From: Dipetalonema caudispina
Taxonomy: Eukaryota > Nematoda > Chromadorea > Rhabditida > Onchocercidae
Direction of reading: 5' to 3'
Length of the DNA stretch: 64,000 bases
Assembly (NCBI GenBank): GCA_013365325.1
Contig: JABVXV010000052.1
Location: 1-64,000 of the forward strand
Numbering within the stretch: position 1 is the stretch's first letter; each line of letters begins with the position of its first letter. Both the position numbers and the translations under genes were made by a program. The notes beneath the pieces are model-generated. The model did no database searches and was not told the origin of the DNA. It saw nothing but the letters and a program-made list of their open reading frames with translations. This document shows positions 41,601 to 54,100 of this stretch, one piece after another.

Positions 41601-42920
41601 AACTAATTTTCATGAAAATTGTTCAGCTAGTGTAAAAAATTTTAATGATCGGTCGTTAAAGTTAAGCGGGCATTAATAGCTTAGTAACTGATCGATTAAA
41701 TCATGAAGAAATTTAATCTTTTTCCTTTTAATTTTGAGGTAATTCAAGTCTTCAAGATTTGAAAAAGATAAATTGATGAGGTACTTGAAAAAATTCAACC
41801 CTTAGCAAAAACAGATTGAGAAGAAGGAGAAGATTTATTAAATTAATAATAAATTTGTTAAACTAAGTAAAAATCTATCAAAGTTTGCTGCAATCTTTTG
41901 ATTCAAGCATAATTTTGTTGGGAATACTAAATAGAAACGTAGCCGATTAATGGCTATATCTTTCAGATTTTAATTTTACTTTTATTCCGAAACGGATAGG
42001 AAGTCTTCAGAAGGAAGGAAATGCTACGGAAGAGAGAAAATTAAACAAATGTTGCTTCATGTAACATCATAACATTCTTTTTTTTTTCTCTTTTTAAAAT
42101 CTGTAATTTTCTCCTTTCACTCACTCCACCAAACAATACAAACAATGTGTGTTGAGAAGCAATGCTTTTACGATGGTACCTGAAAGTACCATGATAGGGC
42201 AATACTCTGCTTGATGACCTTAACTATTGTGATATGCAATAGTTAAATGCAAATATTTCATTGAAAAAAGTTATCTATGAAATGAAAATATCTTCGTATT
42301 TAGAAGATAATTTGCAGTTTGTTGAAATTATTGTAATCTAAAACTTATGAAATCTATAGCAATACAAATAAAATTTATTCCTCCATTATATTAGAATTTC
42401 ACCTTATTATAAATTTATAGCTCAAATTTTTTCTGAAATTTCAATTTACTTTAACTTTTACTAATTTGATGAAACTTGGACTTTCTTATTTGAACCTTCT
42501 TGAAGTACACGTTATTCAACTGCTCTTCGTCCATTCAACCTTTGACATTGTTAACGAGTTTGAGAGTATATTTTATAAAAGATCTAAGATCAAACTTATT
42601 TTATTCATTAAGATCAACAAAAAAATATTGCATATTTGTGCGCTGCTATAACTTTCATCTTTCTTCTGTTTCCTTACTTATAGGTTGCAAACTGATTATA
42701 ACTTATGCATCATTTTTTCCTATCTCTTAAATCTTCGTGTTATTAGTTATTGTGGACATTTCATAACAAATAATTAAGTTGTGATTTTTTGACTTAAGTA
42801 GAATGGTGGTTAGATCATTAGTAATTAGAGTAAGGATGAAGAAAAAACGGATGGTAAGAAATTAAAAATGTGTGAATGGATTTTTTTATTTGTGATAAAG
42901 TTGTTAACAGTACTACTTTA
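38616..42920. other. Long stretch with no firm gene
   Basis: Apart from the inverted repeat, no exon is supported. A patch at about 39230-39420 is richer in G and C than its surroundings and contains TATAAA-like DNA; it may be a promoter for the minus-strand gene. A 20-odd-bp near-exact direct repeat lies near 39770 and 39880. Frames at 40427-40696 and 40718-40954 have no splice support. Confidence 0.5.
38635..38818. repeat. Inverted repeat, 58-bp arms, hairpin-forming
   Basis: Left arm 38635-38692 and right arm 38761-38818 are reverse complements with 55 of 58 positions matching; the three mismatches are all transitions. The 68-bp spacer is A-rich, with a run of about 14 A. There is no coding sequence inside and no clear target-site duplication. 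It resembles a small MITE or palindromic element. The left arm begins 20 bp upstream of the start codon of the minus-strand gene at 38615. Confidence 0.9.
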
Positions 42921-45708
42921 ATGACCTTTGCTGTATTAGTAGTGATCAAGGAAAATGTGGAACAGAAATCAAAGTACAGTGAAGATATCAAGGTAGGATA
43001 CTTAGAAGTAGGTACTAGGTGACAATATATACTATTTTGCTTTTAATAGATCCTCGCTCACTTTTGGTTCTTTTGATACCATTTATTTGTCAGGAAATAT
43101 TGTCATCTTTGGGATTATCCCATTGACGTTTAACAAAATTTAACTAAAATCTTTTTGAAAAAGTTTACCACAAACTGCCACTGCATTTGGCATCATTTTT
43201 ATATTGTTCTTCAGTTCTTTTGTTTAGCTTGACCAAAAATTCCTAGGTCAGCTGAAGTGAACATATTACAACAATTTCTTCTTTAATATCCGCGATTTCT
43301 ATTTGAGATACTCATATTTATCAACCAGACAACGGAACATTTCATCTTCAACGTTCATTTTCTTTATCAGCAATTCAATTTTTTTCAATGACAGCATCAA
43401 AGCGCGCATTATAAATCTTTAGATCATCGATACACCACATAATATATCGCTAGAACCAATTATATGTTGTCCATTCTTCATCAATTTTACTTAAACAAGC
43501 GTACTACACCGTGTTTTGTGTCTGATGAGGAAATTGGAAGTTTTATTTTCATAGACTATGACAAATTCAAATCGTCTACCCTTCTTTCTTCTTTCTCAGT
43601 CGTTGTTGGCCATTTCTATAGCTGTCACTTTAAGTTTCATCTAACAAATCTTATGAATTTCAAGCTAAGTGTATACTCGTCGAAGACGGTTATACCATTT
43701 GAGATCTTACCACAGGATGAATTGATGACATGGCTATATATAGGGTCCTTTATCCTAGTCCAATAGTACGACATAACGTTCAAAATTTTATGTCACTTAA
43801 TTTGGTGGTAAAATCTATATAATTTAGATTAATAAGATACTGTTTCGACATCTCGAGAACTGTTATATAGTTTACGCTAATTAATAGTGCATTTAATAAA
43901 TCGAATAACACTACTAATGACACTGGTGTAAGATGAATGATGGAATGATACAAACGGATGACATCGATCAACTGAACGGCCACTATTGGGAAACAAATTT
44001 GGAAGTAAACTGTTTTATACAAAATTTTAAAGTATTTATAATGTTCAATTATCCGCTTAGTTATTACAAAATTTCATGTTCATAGAGAAAATTTTGTTTC
44101 AGATAATTTTTTGATAAATTACAATTTTCATTCAAGTTCTGCTTTCAAATCCACATGTTGAAGTTGAAGCAGATTTAGAATTTCACAGCTTAAGAGAAAT
44201 TTTTATTAGTAGAAACTGAGTGTAATTGCAGACTGATTATACTCGACAAAGCAAAACAAGACATTTCGGCTTAGAGGTTGGCGATATTACATTTTATGTT
44301 GACCCTGTTGAAATGTCTAAGGTAAGTGCGAGTTTTTTTTTTGCAATTTATATAAATTTTTGTGAATTCTACTGAAGTGAATAGGAGACTGCTAAGAAGG
44401 ACAAATGACGATTTTCTTTTTATACCGATATTGAAATCAAGTTTGATGCATGCAGGAACTTTTTCCTAAATCAAAGAATTTAAAAGTTATTCACAATCCC
44501 TCATAAAAATCCCTGAATAAGATATAATCTATGAAGATAGAGAATATAAGTTACCACACACTTCAGAAATCACAGTATTTCGGGCTTCTTACAACCAGTA
44601 ATCATTTCGTGGAAGGGATACGCGGTAGCAGTCGTTTACACGACCGAAGTGATGAAATTGCATGCATGCTGCAATCTACATGCGGAACAATTTACGACAT
44701 ATATCCGCGAATAATTCGAGGTATTAGTAGTTAAGTTTATTTACAAATTTGTTCAGGGGCAGTGTGTTTTTTACACAGTTCAAACAATATGGAAGAATTA
44801 GAGAATAAAAAAAAAAAGAAAAAAAAAACGCTATGCTTCATATAGCTTTCAAATTCTATCCTGTTCCTGACATATTTCCTTCCGGAAAAAAAATTGCTGT
44901 ACCACTCCACTTAACTCAACTCTCAAGATTTTGTTATTGATTTTAAGAGCCTGACAGCAACACCATTCAATTTTGAAATCAATTCATGTATCTTCGGAAT
45001 GATTTTTCACTGCCCGTTAGAATATGAAATGAAGAGAAACAGAAGTGAATGTGAAAGGAAGAGTGGGGATTTTTGATTATTAGGCGGATCGTTAGTATCC
45101 TTAGTATTGCTAAACAAATTCATTTTCAGTGCAATCAATTCCAGCACTTGCTCGTCTGGCCGATAAATACAATTTGAAAAATTTACAGCTTAGTTGCGAG
45201 TATTCTGCGCTGAGAGCAAATTTCCGAAAATATGGAAATAATGTCTTGGTTAAATTACTTCAGACAGCAATTATGTATAATTACGAGTAAGCGTACTTCT
45301 CTGTTCATTGATTTTACCTGTATATTCAACAAATTTCTTCCATTCATATATTGAAAAGTGCTGTAGTCAACAATACCTTTGCCCATGATAGTCTAGCCGA
45401 TCAGCATTGTCAACATATGGATATAGCTGATTTCTTGAGCTGTAATAACAAACAGATATAGTATATCACTTCGCAAAATGCTACTAATGGCTTTTGTTTT
45501 GTTTTTTATCTAATCATCAAATCTCAGAGTAGAAATATCTTCACATGTTTCCTTCTAAAATTTCATTTTTCTATTTTTTAGTCCAAAACTTCGAGAAAAT
45601 CTCACGAAAGAATTAATGAATCGCTCACAATTCCTCTGCAATTCAATGAACAATGAAATGACGAAGGAAATTTGCAGTATTATTGCGTTTGTTACTTTCA
45701 TTTCATGA
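42921..45708 (+). CDS. BTB/POZ-domain protein
   Basis: Exons 42921-42992 (tentative first), 44232-44321, 44567-44720, 45130-45286 and 45582-45708 join in phase; 199 aa. The BTB fold starts at about residue 35 with FGLEVGDITFYVDP, the usual BTB beta strand 1 to helix 1 region. It continues KSQYFGLLTT, then DEIACMLQSTCGTIYDIYPR (helices of the BTB core) and ends with ALARLADKYNLKNLQLSCEY, the standard post-core helix pair. BTB domains dimerise and often act as Cullin-3 substrate adaptors. No MATH, Kelch or zinc-finger partner domain is present in this model. The first exon has an acceptor-like AACAG 10 bp before ATG, but its link to exon 2 spans a 1.2-kb intron and rests on phase only. The zinc-ribbon exons at 45.9-46.4 kb could be a neighbour or an alternative 3' end. 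Confidence 0.75.
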
Positions 45709-45880
45709 GACACTTAATTATTTACGCCCATTTAATTAAGCCAAATATGTTTTGGTAGAAATAACATTAATGTAAAATGAAAGCACAAATGCAGTTTGAT
45801 CATCAAAGACTAAAATTTTTAAACAAACATTAGTAGAATGAACAATGAAGATTTTGTAGAAAATATAGTTTAAAACACAG

Positions 45881-46444
45881 TGGTAAGGATATACTCGGGG
45901 GTGTATGTCGCAGTTGTGGACAGCAGAAAAGCGTTGATTCTGATGTTGGAAAATGCTGTCGTCTGGTCAGTTGTTATTCATCTTTGAAATTCAAGTTTTA
46001 AAACTTTATAACTTTTCAATGATTTCAGTAACGATTAATTTGAGTCCTTAGCACTATCCAATATTTAGTAGTAGCAAATGCTAAGAGAAGGAAAAAATCA
46101 TCAAACAATGGAAAGATAACGCAACATTTGCAAGTATTTGCTTGCAATTTAACAGTAGATCGTAATCTATAATTACCTATAGTAACGGTGATTCAATCAA
46201 ATAATATGATCAAATTGATCTATTGCAGTGGAAATGTGAACAATGTAATTCGATGTATTGTTTGGAGTGTGAATTATTGCCATGCATGGCAGGAGTAGAA
46301 GAGCATCTTAGGAATGCATTTGAAAAGTATGAAATGGAGGAATTGAGAAAAGAAGCTGAATTTCAGATGGCTGAAAAAAAGAAGCTGAAATATAGGTTGC
46401 AAACTACAACCGGAATATCTCCGGACGAAACACCTGAATTATAA
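45881..46444 (+). CDS. Cys-rich zinc-ribbon-like protein, 3' part
   Basis: Two exons are visible: one ending at 45965 (CTG/GTCAGT) and one at 46229-46444 after TATTGCAG, in phase, ending in TAA. The joined protein has CRSCGQ, then KCCRL directly followed by WKCEQCNSMYCLEC, giving several Cys-x2-Cys pairs suited to bind zinc. A charged coiled-coil-like tail follows (HLRNAFEKYEMEELRKEAEF). I could not place the 5' boundary of the first exon (between about 45858 and 45888) or a start codon. Only about 150 bp separate it from the BTB stop, a spacing seen in nematode operons, but it might also share exons with the BTB gene. Family not identified. Confidence 0.5.
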
Positions 46445-48105
46445 ATCACAAGCTTGTCCGTCTTCTGAACAATAACTTATAATGTTTTCTGTCATATTTC
46501 TCTATTTAATGTCTAAAAATTTTTTAAAGAACTACACAACTCATAGAATTGCATTTGTTTTTTCAGCTTATCATTCTTACAAAATGTGTTAAGATGGAGT
46601 TTACAGTTTGAAATTTTCTTAAATTTGTTGGTAGATCTGAGCAAGACCTAGGAGTTCAGTATTCCTGTTTTAGTTGGGCAACAACATTTTGCTTTCCTAT
46701 TGAAAATGGCATCTAGCTACTCAGGTCATCTTTTATGCTGAAAATTAAAATAACAATTATAAAAGTGAAATGAGTGAAAATCTTAAACTATACCTATTAT
46801 CATATAAATATCGATTTAGTGATCAATTTAAAATTGTGATTCTTTTCAGAAATATTTTTCAAAAAAAAAAAAAAAAAAAGCTGAACAGCTAACATTTCTT
46901 TTGCTAATGACACACAATATTTAATCTAATTATTTATCTATACTTGTCATATATAAATATATTTTATTCTAATAATTCATCTATTATATTTTGTTGTCTT
47001 TTATATCGAATTTTATTCTTTCCTATATTTTCTATTCTCTCTATTGTTTAGTTTAGTATCATTTTTATTATTACCATTCTTTCATTATTTCATATTACAA
47101 CCTTTACTTAGAATGTCTTAGTGCTGATCTAATCATGATGATATGCTGTCTGATTAATAATTATCAATGGTTGTAATTACCTGTTCTAATATGACAAACA
47201 ATTTCTTACCCTTTCCTTTCACTTTTATCTCATATCATATCGATTATTCATAATCATTGATATTAACAGAAGGGGGAAAAGAAATAAAAGAATTGTTATG
47301 AATGTTAAATAAATGGTATCATCAGGTTGAACATATCCATGGTTGACGACAGAAATCCGGTAAGATTCTGCAGTGGTTTGGTAGTAGTGTTTATGACAAT
47401 CATTCGACAAATCTATTTAAGAAATAAAAGTTGAAGTGACAGCCTTGAATATGTTATGCATTCAACATCTTATCATGTGGTTAGAAGATAATATCCCATC
47501 GGATAATGTCAATTTTCAATTTGAACAGGGAATGGGACTGGAATTTGCATAGTTCTTTAATGCTTCTATTATAAACCAAGAGGATATTTATATGATCCTT
47601 ATGGTTTTTCAGTCAGAAATTTCCTATGTGCTAAACGTTCCTGAATATTTCACATTGAATTAATGAGGATCGAATAATGGGAAAATCTAACTTGACCATA
47701 TCTATTAGAGATAGAAATATGGGGTCTATAGTTTAAGAATGATGATTGAAGACGAACAAAGATAAACATTCGTATCATTTCTTTCTGCACTCTCGACAAA
47801 GATAAAGATGTTGTAGAATCTTTGGCTAAATGTAGAAGGAATAATCTTATATCAGCGTTTTTCATCCAAAGCTTATTCCCAAGATAGACTGTCTTGGTAT
47901 TTGGTGGGTGATTGGATGATGGTTGTCGTTTTCTAGACTTAAGTTACTCTATGTAAGACTACAGGTATGACCAATAGTAGACGAGAATTGTGGACTTGAA
48001 TGATATCCACTTATTAAGTGAAAATGCTGGAAATTTGGAGGAGGTATGCTTTTCTTGAAATATTGTCGGTCTGTTTAAAATCTTTTTATATTAGGAGTTA
48101 ACGTT
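46445..48105. other. Non-coding stretch upstream of rha-1
   Basis: Very AT-rich with a run of about 19 A at 46860-46879. No exon supported on either strand. TATATTAG ends 12 bp before the RHA-1 ATG and is the likely spliced-leader acceptor. Confidence 0.5.
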
Positions 48106-51100
48106 ATGTCAGACGAAATCCGAGGATGGTTATATGGATGGCTTGGAAAAAAGAAACTTGGTACACCATCATATAACACTATGCTGTTAGCGAATCGTAG
48201 TGGAAAAATACGTTTTAGATGTGAACTACGTATACCAGGTTTCATATATTCATTTCCTACAATTTTTTCGTCAACATTTAATTTATTTTGTTGAAGTATG
48301 CGCGGTAACATGCATTAACAAATGCAGCATGAAGTAAAAGGTAGTGTTGGTTGGTAGTCTGTTATACATGTATATGTAAGGTATTCATTTAATTTTCAGA
48401 TAAAAATATTAATTCAATATTTTCAGGGCAATCCCATGTAGGATTAGGGATTTCAGCGAATAAGAAGGATGCTGCTACTAACGCTGCTCGAGATTTCGCG
48501 CACTTTCTTATTCGACAAAAGTTGCTGGATCCGATAGAGCTTCCGGAACTTACCGTATTTTTTATTTCATATTATATCCATAAATTAGGTGTTGTATCAT
48601 GGGCGGTCCATATCGATGCGGTACTGAGCATCCCATTGCATGCTATGCAGTATTTATTTGATATCTGTTGAACTTTTGTGATTCTTTCTTTTGTATTTTC
48701 TCCTAAGTCCTGAAAGTTACTTTGTAACACTTAGAACACAGTATTCTTTATGAATTGATAGTCGATCACAGTAATGATATATTTGAATAAATTCGTTTCA
48801 GTAATAGTGGGCTTTTTACTTTCTCCTGTCTTTGTGTAAGCGAATCATTTCAGGCATCCATGCTAGAGGTGACAAATCTGGATTCATTTGGCTGGGACAC
48901 TGCACTGGAAGGTGGCAGTTTATTGAACAAAACAGAAAAAAGTGGCAGCACAACAATTGACGTTGCAGTAGATATGCAGTTTGTTCCGTCACCAAAGGTT
49001 AAAACGGAACATCAACGTTATATTGAGCAAAAATCAGAAGAAATTGCGCTAGTTAGTTTCCTTCGACTTCAACTTTATTGTTTTTTTTTGACAATTTTGG
49101 AAAACTTCGACTAACTCTAATCAAATGGGAAGATACGGTTTTTTGTCAATACAGTGACTTACTTCGATGGCGGGACCATCAACAACAAACTCTCGATTTA
49201 TTTAGTTTTAAAGGTCCGTAATTTGTTTTTATTCCGGTTTTAAATGCTTTACGCGAGGTGTATTTAAAAGAATTCATGATATTAGATTAAGTCGTAGTAA
49301 AGCAACGCTTCATATTTACTTCTGTAGATCCCAGTTTCAAGCGTTCACTGAGTGCTTTACCCACGCACGCTACAAAAGCAGATAACTGATAAACTTAATT
49401 TTTAGCTTGGTACTTAGTCTTGTACTATTAAACTAGAAAAGATGTCGAAAAATTAATTTTAGTCGGAATCAGTCGATTTGCGGGCAGATATACATGGAGG
49501 ATGGACGGCTGACAATAGCAAGATGCATTTAAATGAATTTGTACAAAAAATCAAGCAGCCACCGTTGAAATATGATATCCGCGGTATTGGCACTGATAAC
49601 TCCAGGTTAAATTTGTTGTATGTTAGAAAATTAGGTTCATTATGTTTAATTTGAATCGCTAGTGTTCTTTGAATTATTTTAAACCTTATTGCCTACTTGC
49701 TTATGGCTGGGAAAGAATACTGGCGAAGACAGATTTCGGATATTTGTTGTCCTGACTGGGCTATCACGTTCAAAATTTATTCGGAATCTGCCTTCATTCA
49801 AAATGTAATTGCACAGTTTGCTGTCCCTATTACTTCGGCTCAGTTTTTGTAGTTTTTATGAATCCCTGTTTCTGTACATTAATTGAACAGATTTATATTT
49901 GATTGGGAAATACAATTTCCCAATAAAGTATAAATCTCGGAGTCCTTCTATGTTCAGTTCAGTTGAACTGTGAGTCATGCATCTTTTACTGATTTGGCGA
50001 CGAAATCAGTAAAAGAAGTAATGAGATCAATTGTTGTACGCATTTCAAGCATCACTGTTTCAGAACTTTTGTTGCCGAAGTGTCACTCTTCGTCCCGGAA
50101 GTGCGGCGCAGTGAGTAGTAATTAATTTTAGCTTAGAAATATATTTTTTAAGTGGATGTGCAGGTCACGACGGCGATTTTTGGTCATTTTTCCGATTTTT
50201 GGTCATTACTCGATGAATTCATTCCAACACTATTAAAAGCTTTATTATAAGTCGTCAGTGACTTGTGTAAGACCACGATGTTGTTGAAAAATTTTTATGA
50301 ATAAACAATCCCTGCCCAGGCACTGTCTTTTGTCCCTTTTTTGGCCTGTTGTCTTTTTTCGAACAATTTTAGAAATCTGCCAACTTGCACATCTTATCTA
50401 TTTGCACTTATGTTAAAAATTTTGCAGATTCACGTATTGAATTTGTCGAGATTGTTCTCAGCATTTTAGTCATCCTTTTTGTGGAACTGATTTCTCCAAT
50501 TATATTTTTTTCTGGGTGGTCCACCTGTCATTCATAGTGCGTGTATCTGCTGTAGGTGCACTTTAATTGGCAAATCAAATTTAGCAAACAACATGACATT
50601 GGTTTTATGAAACCCGTACTTTTTTATACTTCTATTTTTTAAACCTGTAAGAAGACATTGGCAGTGTGTTGGTAATAGCTTATTCGGCCAATGAAAAGAA
50701 AGATTATTACTTTCAAGTTAATTTTTTCATGTATTACTTTATCCATCGTATTCTGAGTAACAAGTTCTTCCAAAGAAGTTGTATTCAAACTTAATTTCTC
50801 TGTTTTCCAGCGTTTTCGGCAAGAGCAGAAGGATCAACGAAGAAAACTGCCGAAGCGACATGTGCACTTTCTCTGATGCGTCAGTTGTTTCACAATCAAT
50901 TGGTTGGCGCTTATATTGGTCAAAAGAAGAAAATAAAAGCGGGAAATGTAGGTTTAAATGAAATCAGTTGTCCAGTTACTTTCTTTGCAATAAAGAAACT
51001 ATCTTCGCCACATTTGTAGATGCGAGAGGAGACATAAAACTTGAGATCTAGGCAACTATTCCGGAGTAAAAGTTGGCTATAGGGCAAGTGTAAAATATGT

Positions 51101-54100
51101 TCTGTAATTAGTGATTCCTTCTTTCTTCCAGAGAATTTGTTTTTAAAACATATGAGTTTTTAGTCTTCATTATCATGTTTGTTTTCAGTTACCAGACATC
51201 CCTGTCATTGTAAGTGACGAACTTTCTGAGGAAATAGCTCGTTATCTTGCAATGGTTGGTATTGATGAAGTACAGCCGCCGCCAGAAACTTCAGCTACCA
51301 AACCGGTTTCGTTGTTGATTACACAAAAATTGAGTCAGTTTGAACCATCACAACCTATCTCAGATGGCTTTGTATCGTGGTGTCCAGCATTGCAAAATTG
51401 GAATCCATGGAAGTCATTGAATATCGATGAAGCTCCACTTGCATTCGTATGTTCTTTTTGGATAGTATTTGGTGAAATTTTTTTCATTGTACAATTTATA
51501 CTATTGTGATACCCAATTGCTGAGATATTGGGGATTTCATTGAACCATCCAAGATTAAAGGCAGTACACTAAACTAGCACTTATTTGATTGTCTATTGCG
51601 ATTTTCTTGATTACATATTTTTCCGTTGCATCTTATTGATATGTGCCATTTGAATGGTGGCACATAATGTATGAAATACATTATTTTGTCTCTGCGTTTT
51701 ATCCTTTATACATACTATTCACCTAACAGTTTTCTTTGTTTATCAAATGAATTTTTTATTATGGTCGGTTTTATACGTCACTTTTACTTTTGTTTGTATA
51801 TTTCCTCTTTAGATCACATTATATTATTTTAAAGAACCATTTATTTATTTTTAAGGCAGAGTCTCATACTGTTGATCCTGTCAAGTTTTCAGATGTCACT
51901 TGAGACAATCAGTGCTGAATTATTAGAAACGGAAAAGAAACGGACGACACCATCAAATATAAAAGTTCAACGAGAATCATTACCAGTGTACCAATACCGC
52001 AGTCAGTTGATTGATACAATTGCGAATAATTCAGTTACAATAGTCAAAGGTGAAACAGGTTGCGGGAAATCTACTCAGGTTGTCACTTCCTTTGGCTTTA
52101 GTCGGCAGAGTGAATTGTTGTTCATTATTATCATTGTGGTTTAATTTCTAATTCATAAATTAACACAGAGATAGTTTTTGTACAAAAATCCGGGAACTCA
52201 TAGTCCTATTTTGAACTTGGAATTTAGGAAATTGTCTTATAACTTTGTTGATAAGGCTCAAGCATCTTTACTACCAGTCCTTTTCAGGAATCATCCATTA
52301 TATAATAATGTTTTTATTTGTTCTGTTCTTCTACTTTGTTGAATGGTGTTTTCACTTCAATTTTATGGGTTGAAAATTTTAAACACTTTAGATTTGTCAA
52401 TATCTGCTAGAACACTACATAAATAATAATCGTGGTGCTGAATTCGCTGCATTTGTTACCCAGCCACGGAAAATCAGCGCTATAACATTAGCCGAGCGCG
52501 TTGCTGATGAGCGTGGAGAACAGTTAGGAGTGTCAGTTGGATATGCTGTCAGGTACTTCTAGAGAATTTCTTGTGACAGTTGCAGGTAGTAAAATAGTTT
52601 TTGGAAGTTTTATTAAAATACATTAGTATTTTCCAAAAGAGAAAAAGGTGGGACGCTTACATTCCAAGAAAAACCTTGCAGGCATGGGATAGTTTGACTT
52701 TACTGTTCCACTGTACCATAATTTCACTTTATGCTTAAAGATTTTATCAGCGCTACAAAATTAATCATTTTGTTAATGCCCAAAATATCGTCATTATATC
52801 AGTATTAGCAATTTATTATTCGTTAAGAAGAATGAAAAACGACAAAAAGATTACGTGTAAAACATGTCTTGCAGGTTTGATTCACTTTATCCTCGACCGT
52901 ATGGATCGCTAATGTTTGTCACTGTTGGTGTGCTGTTGAAAAGACTGGAATCAGGCTTACGTGGGATAAGCCATATTATTGTTGACGAAATTCATGAGCG
53001 AGATATCAATGTAAGATTCTGATTTTTAAAATTTCTGTCTATTTTGAATTTATATCTTCCTCGTCATGAGTTATAATGGAGGGCTTTTTCTTAGGCCAAT
53101 AGGTCATGCAGTTCGTTAGTAGTGAATGCTTTTTCAACTTTCGTTTTCTTAGCTTTTGCAACTCTCTTTTCTCATATGCAACTCAGCACATAAAATGCTT
53201 TGATCAAATTTCTATAAAGAAAGAAGTAACTGGAAAATATTTTACACACAGGTTTTAATTTGGAGGGTTAATATTCACATTTTCGTCTCACAAATATATA
53301 GTGCGAAGAAGAAAATGCAGCAGTAGATAAAGTTGGAAAACAATAAATAGTGTTTATTTTCTATGCATGTAGTTTTTTTCCTATATCCATCCAAAGAATG
53401 ATAGAAAAACTGTCGTTTCTTCTAGTTGGTTTTCATCCCATATTTTTCTGTGGAATTTTTTTCCTTGCAGTTTTTTGCGTGGCTGATTTTCAGACAGACT
53501 TCGTCATGATAGTGCTACGTGATATGGTAAATATGTACCCCGATTTGAGAGTCATTTTAATGTCTGCAACCGTCGATACGAATCTTTTCACTGATTATTT
53601 TGGCGATTGCGCAGTAATTCTTCTGGAAGGACGAAATTTTCCCGTTCAATGTATGTTAAGTATTTGTTGTTGAAGTCTGCTACACGATAAAATCATCACG
53701 TATTTGGCTACTCGACGTAGAATTTACAAAAGATCTAATTACGAAAGCTTACATAATAGAAAAAATGGAGTGAAATTTTTCATTAAAAAATTTGTTCTTT
53801 GACAAGTATCAGGATTACCCAAGTACTTGTTCTGTTTTTTACATTATTATATGGTTATAAAAAGTCTGAGACGACATATACGAGCATCCCTTAATTGGAG
53901 ATCGGTTTCTCAAGCTATGGTTGTTGTCACGACATTAGCCGTGTCACATCAGTAAAAGAGAAATCTTGAGTATATATGTATAATTCAATTAAAAATTAAA
54001 AGTTACTTATTAATGTTTTTTTAAGACTATTTCTTGGAAGATATTATACAGATGATTCGTTTTTTGCCGCCAGCTAATGAATTAAAAAGAAAAAAAAACA

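Noticed and set aside
46860..46879. Long A run, and similar T runs at 2184, 8428, 25938 and 31825
   Set aside because: Homopolymer runs are common in AT-rich nematode introns and spacers; I found no flanking duplication that would mark a retroposed transcript.
49155..49213. 59-bp exon-like segment between rha-1 exons 3 and 4
   Set aside because: It has an acceptor and donor and can read as [10 protein letters not shown], but its phase does not fit both neighbours. Joining exon 3 directly to exon 4 is in phase and aligns with DHX9.
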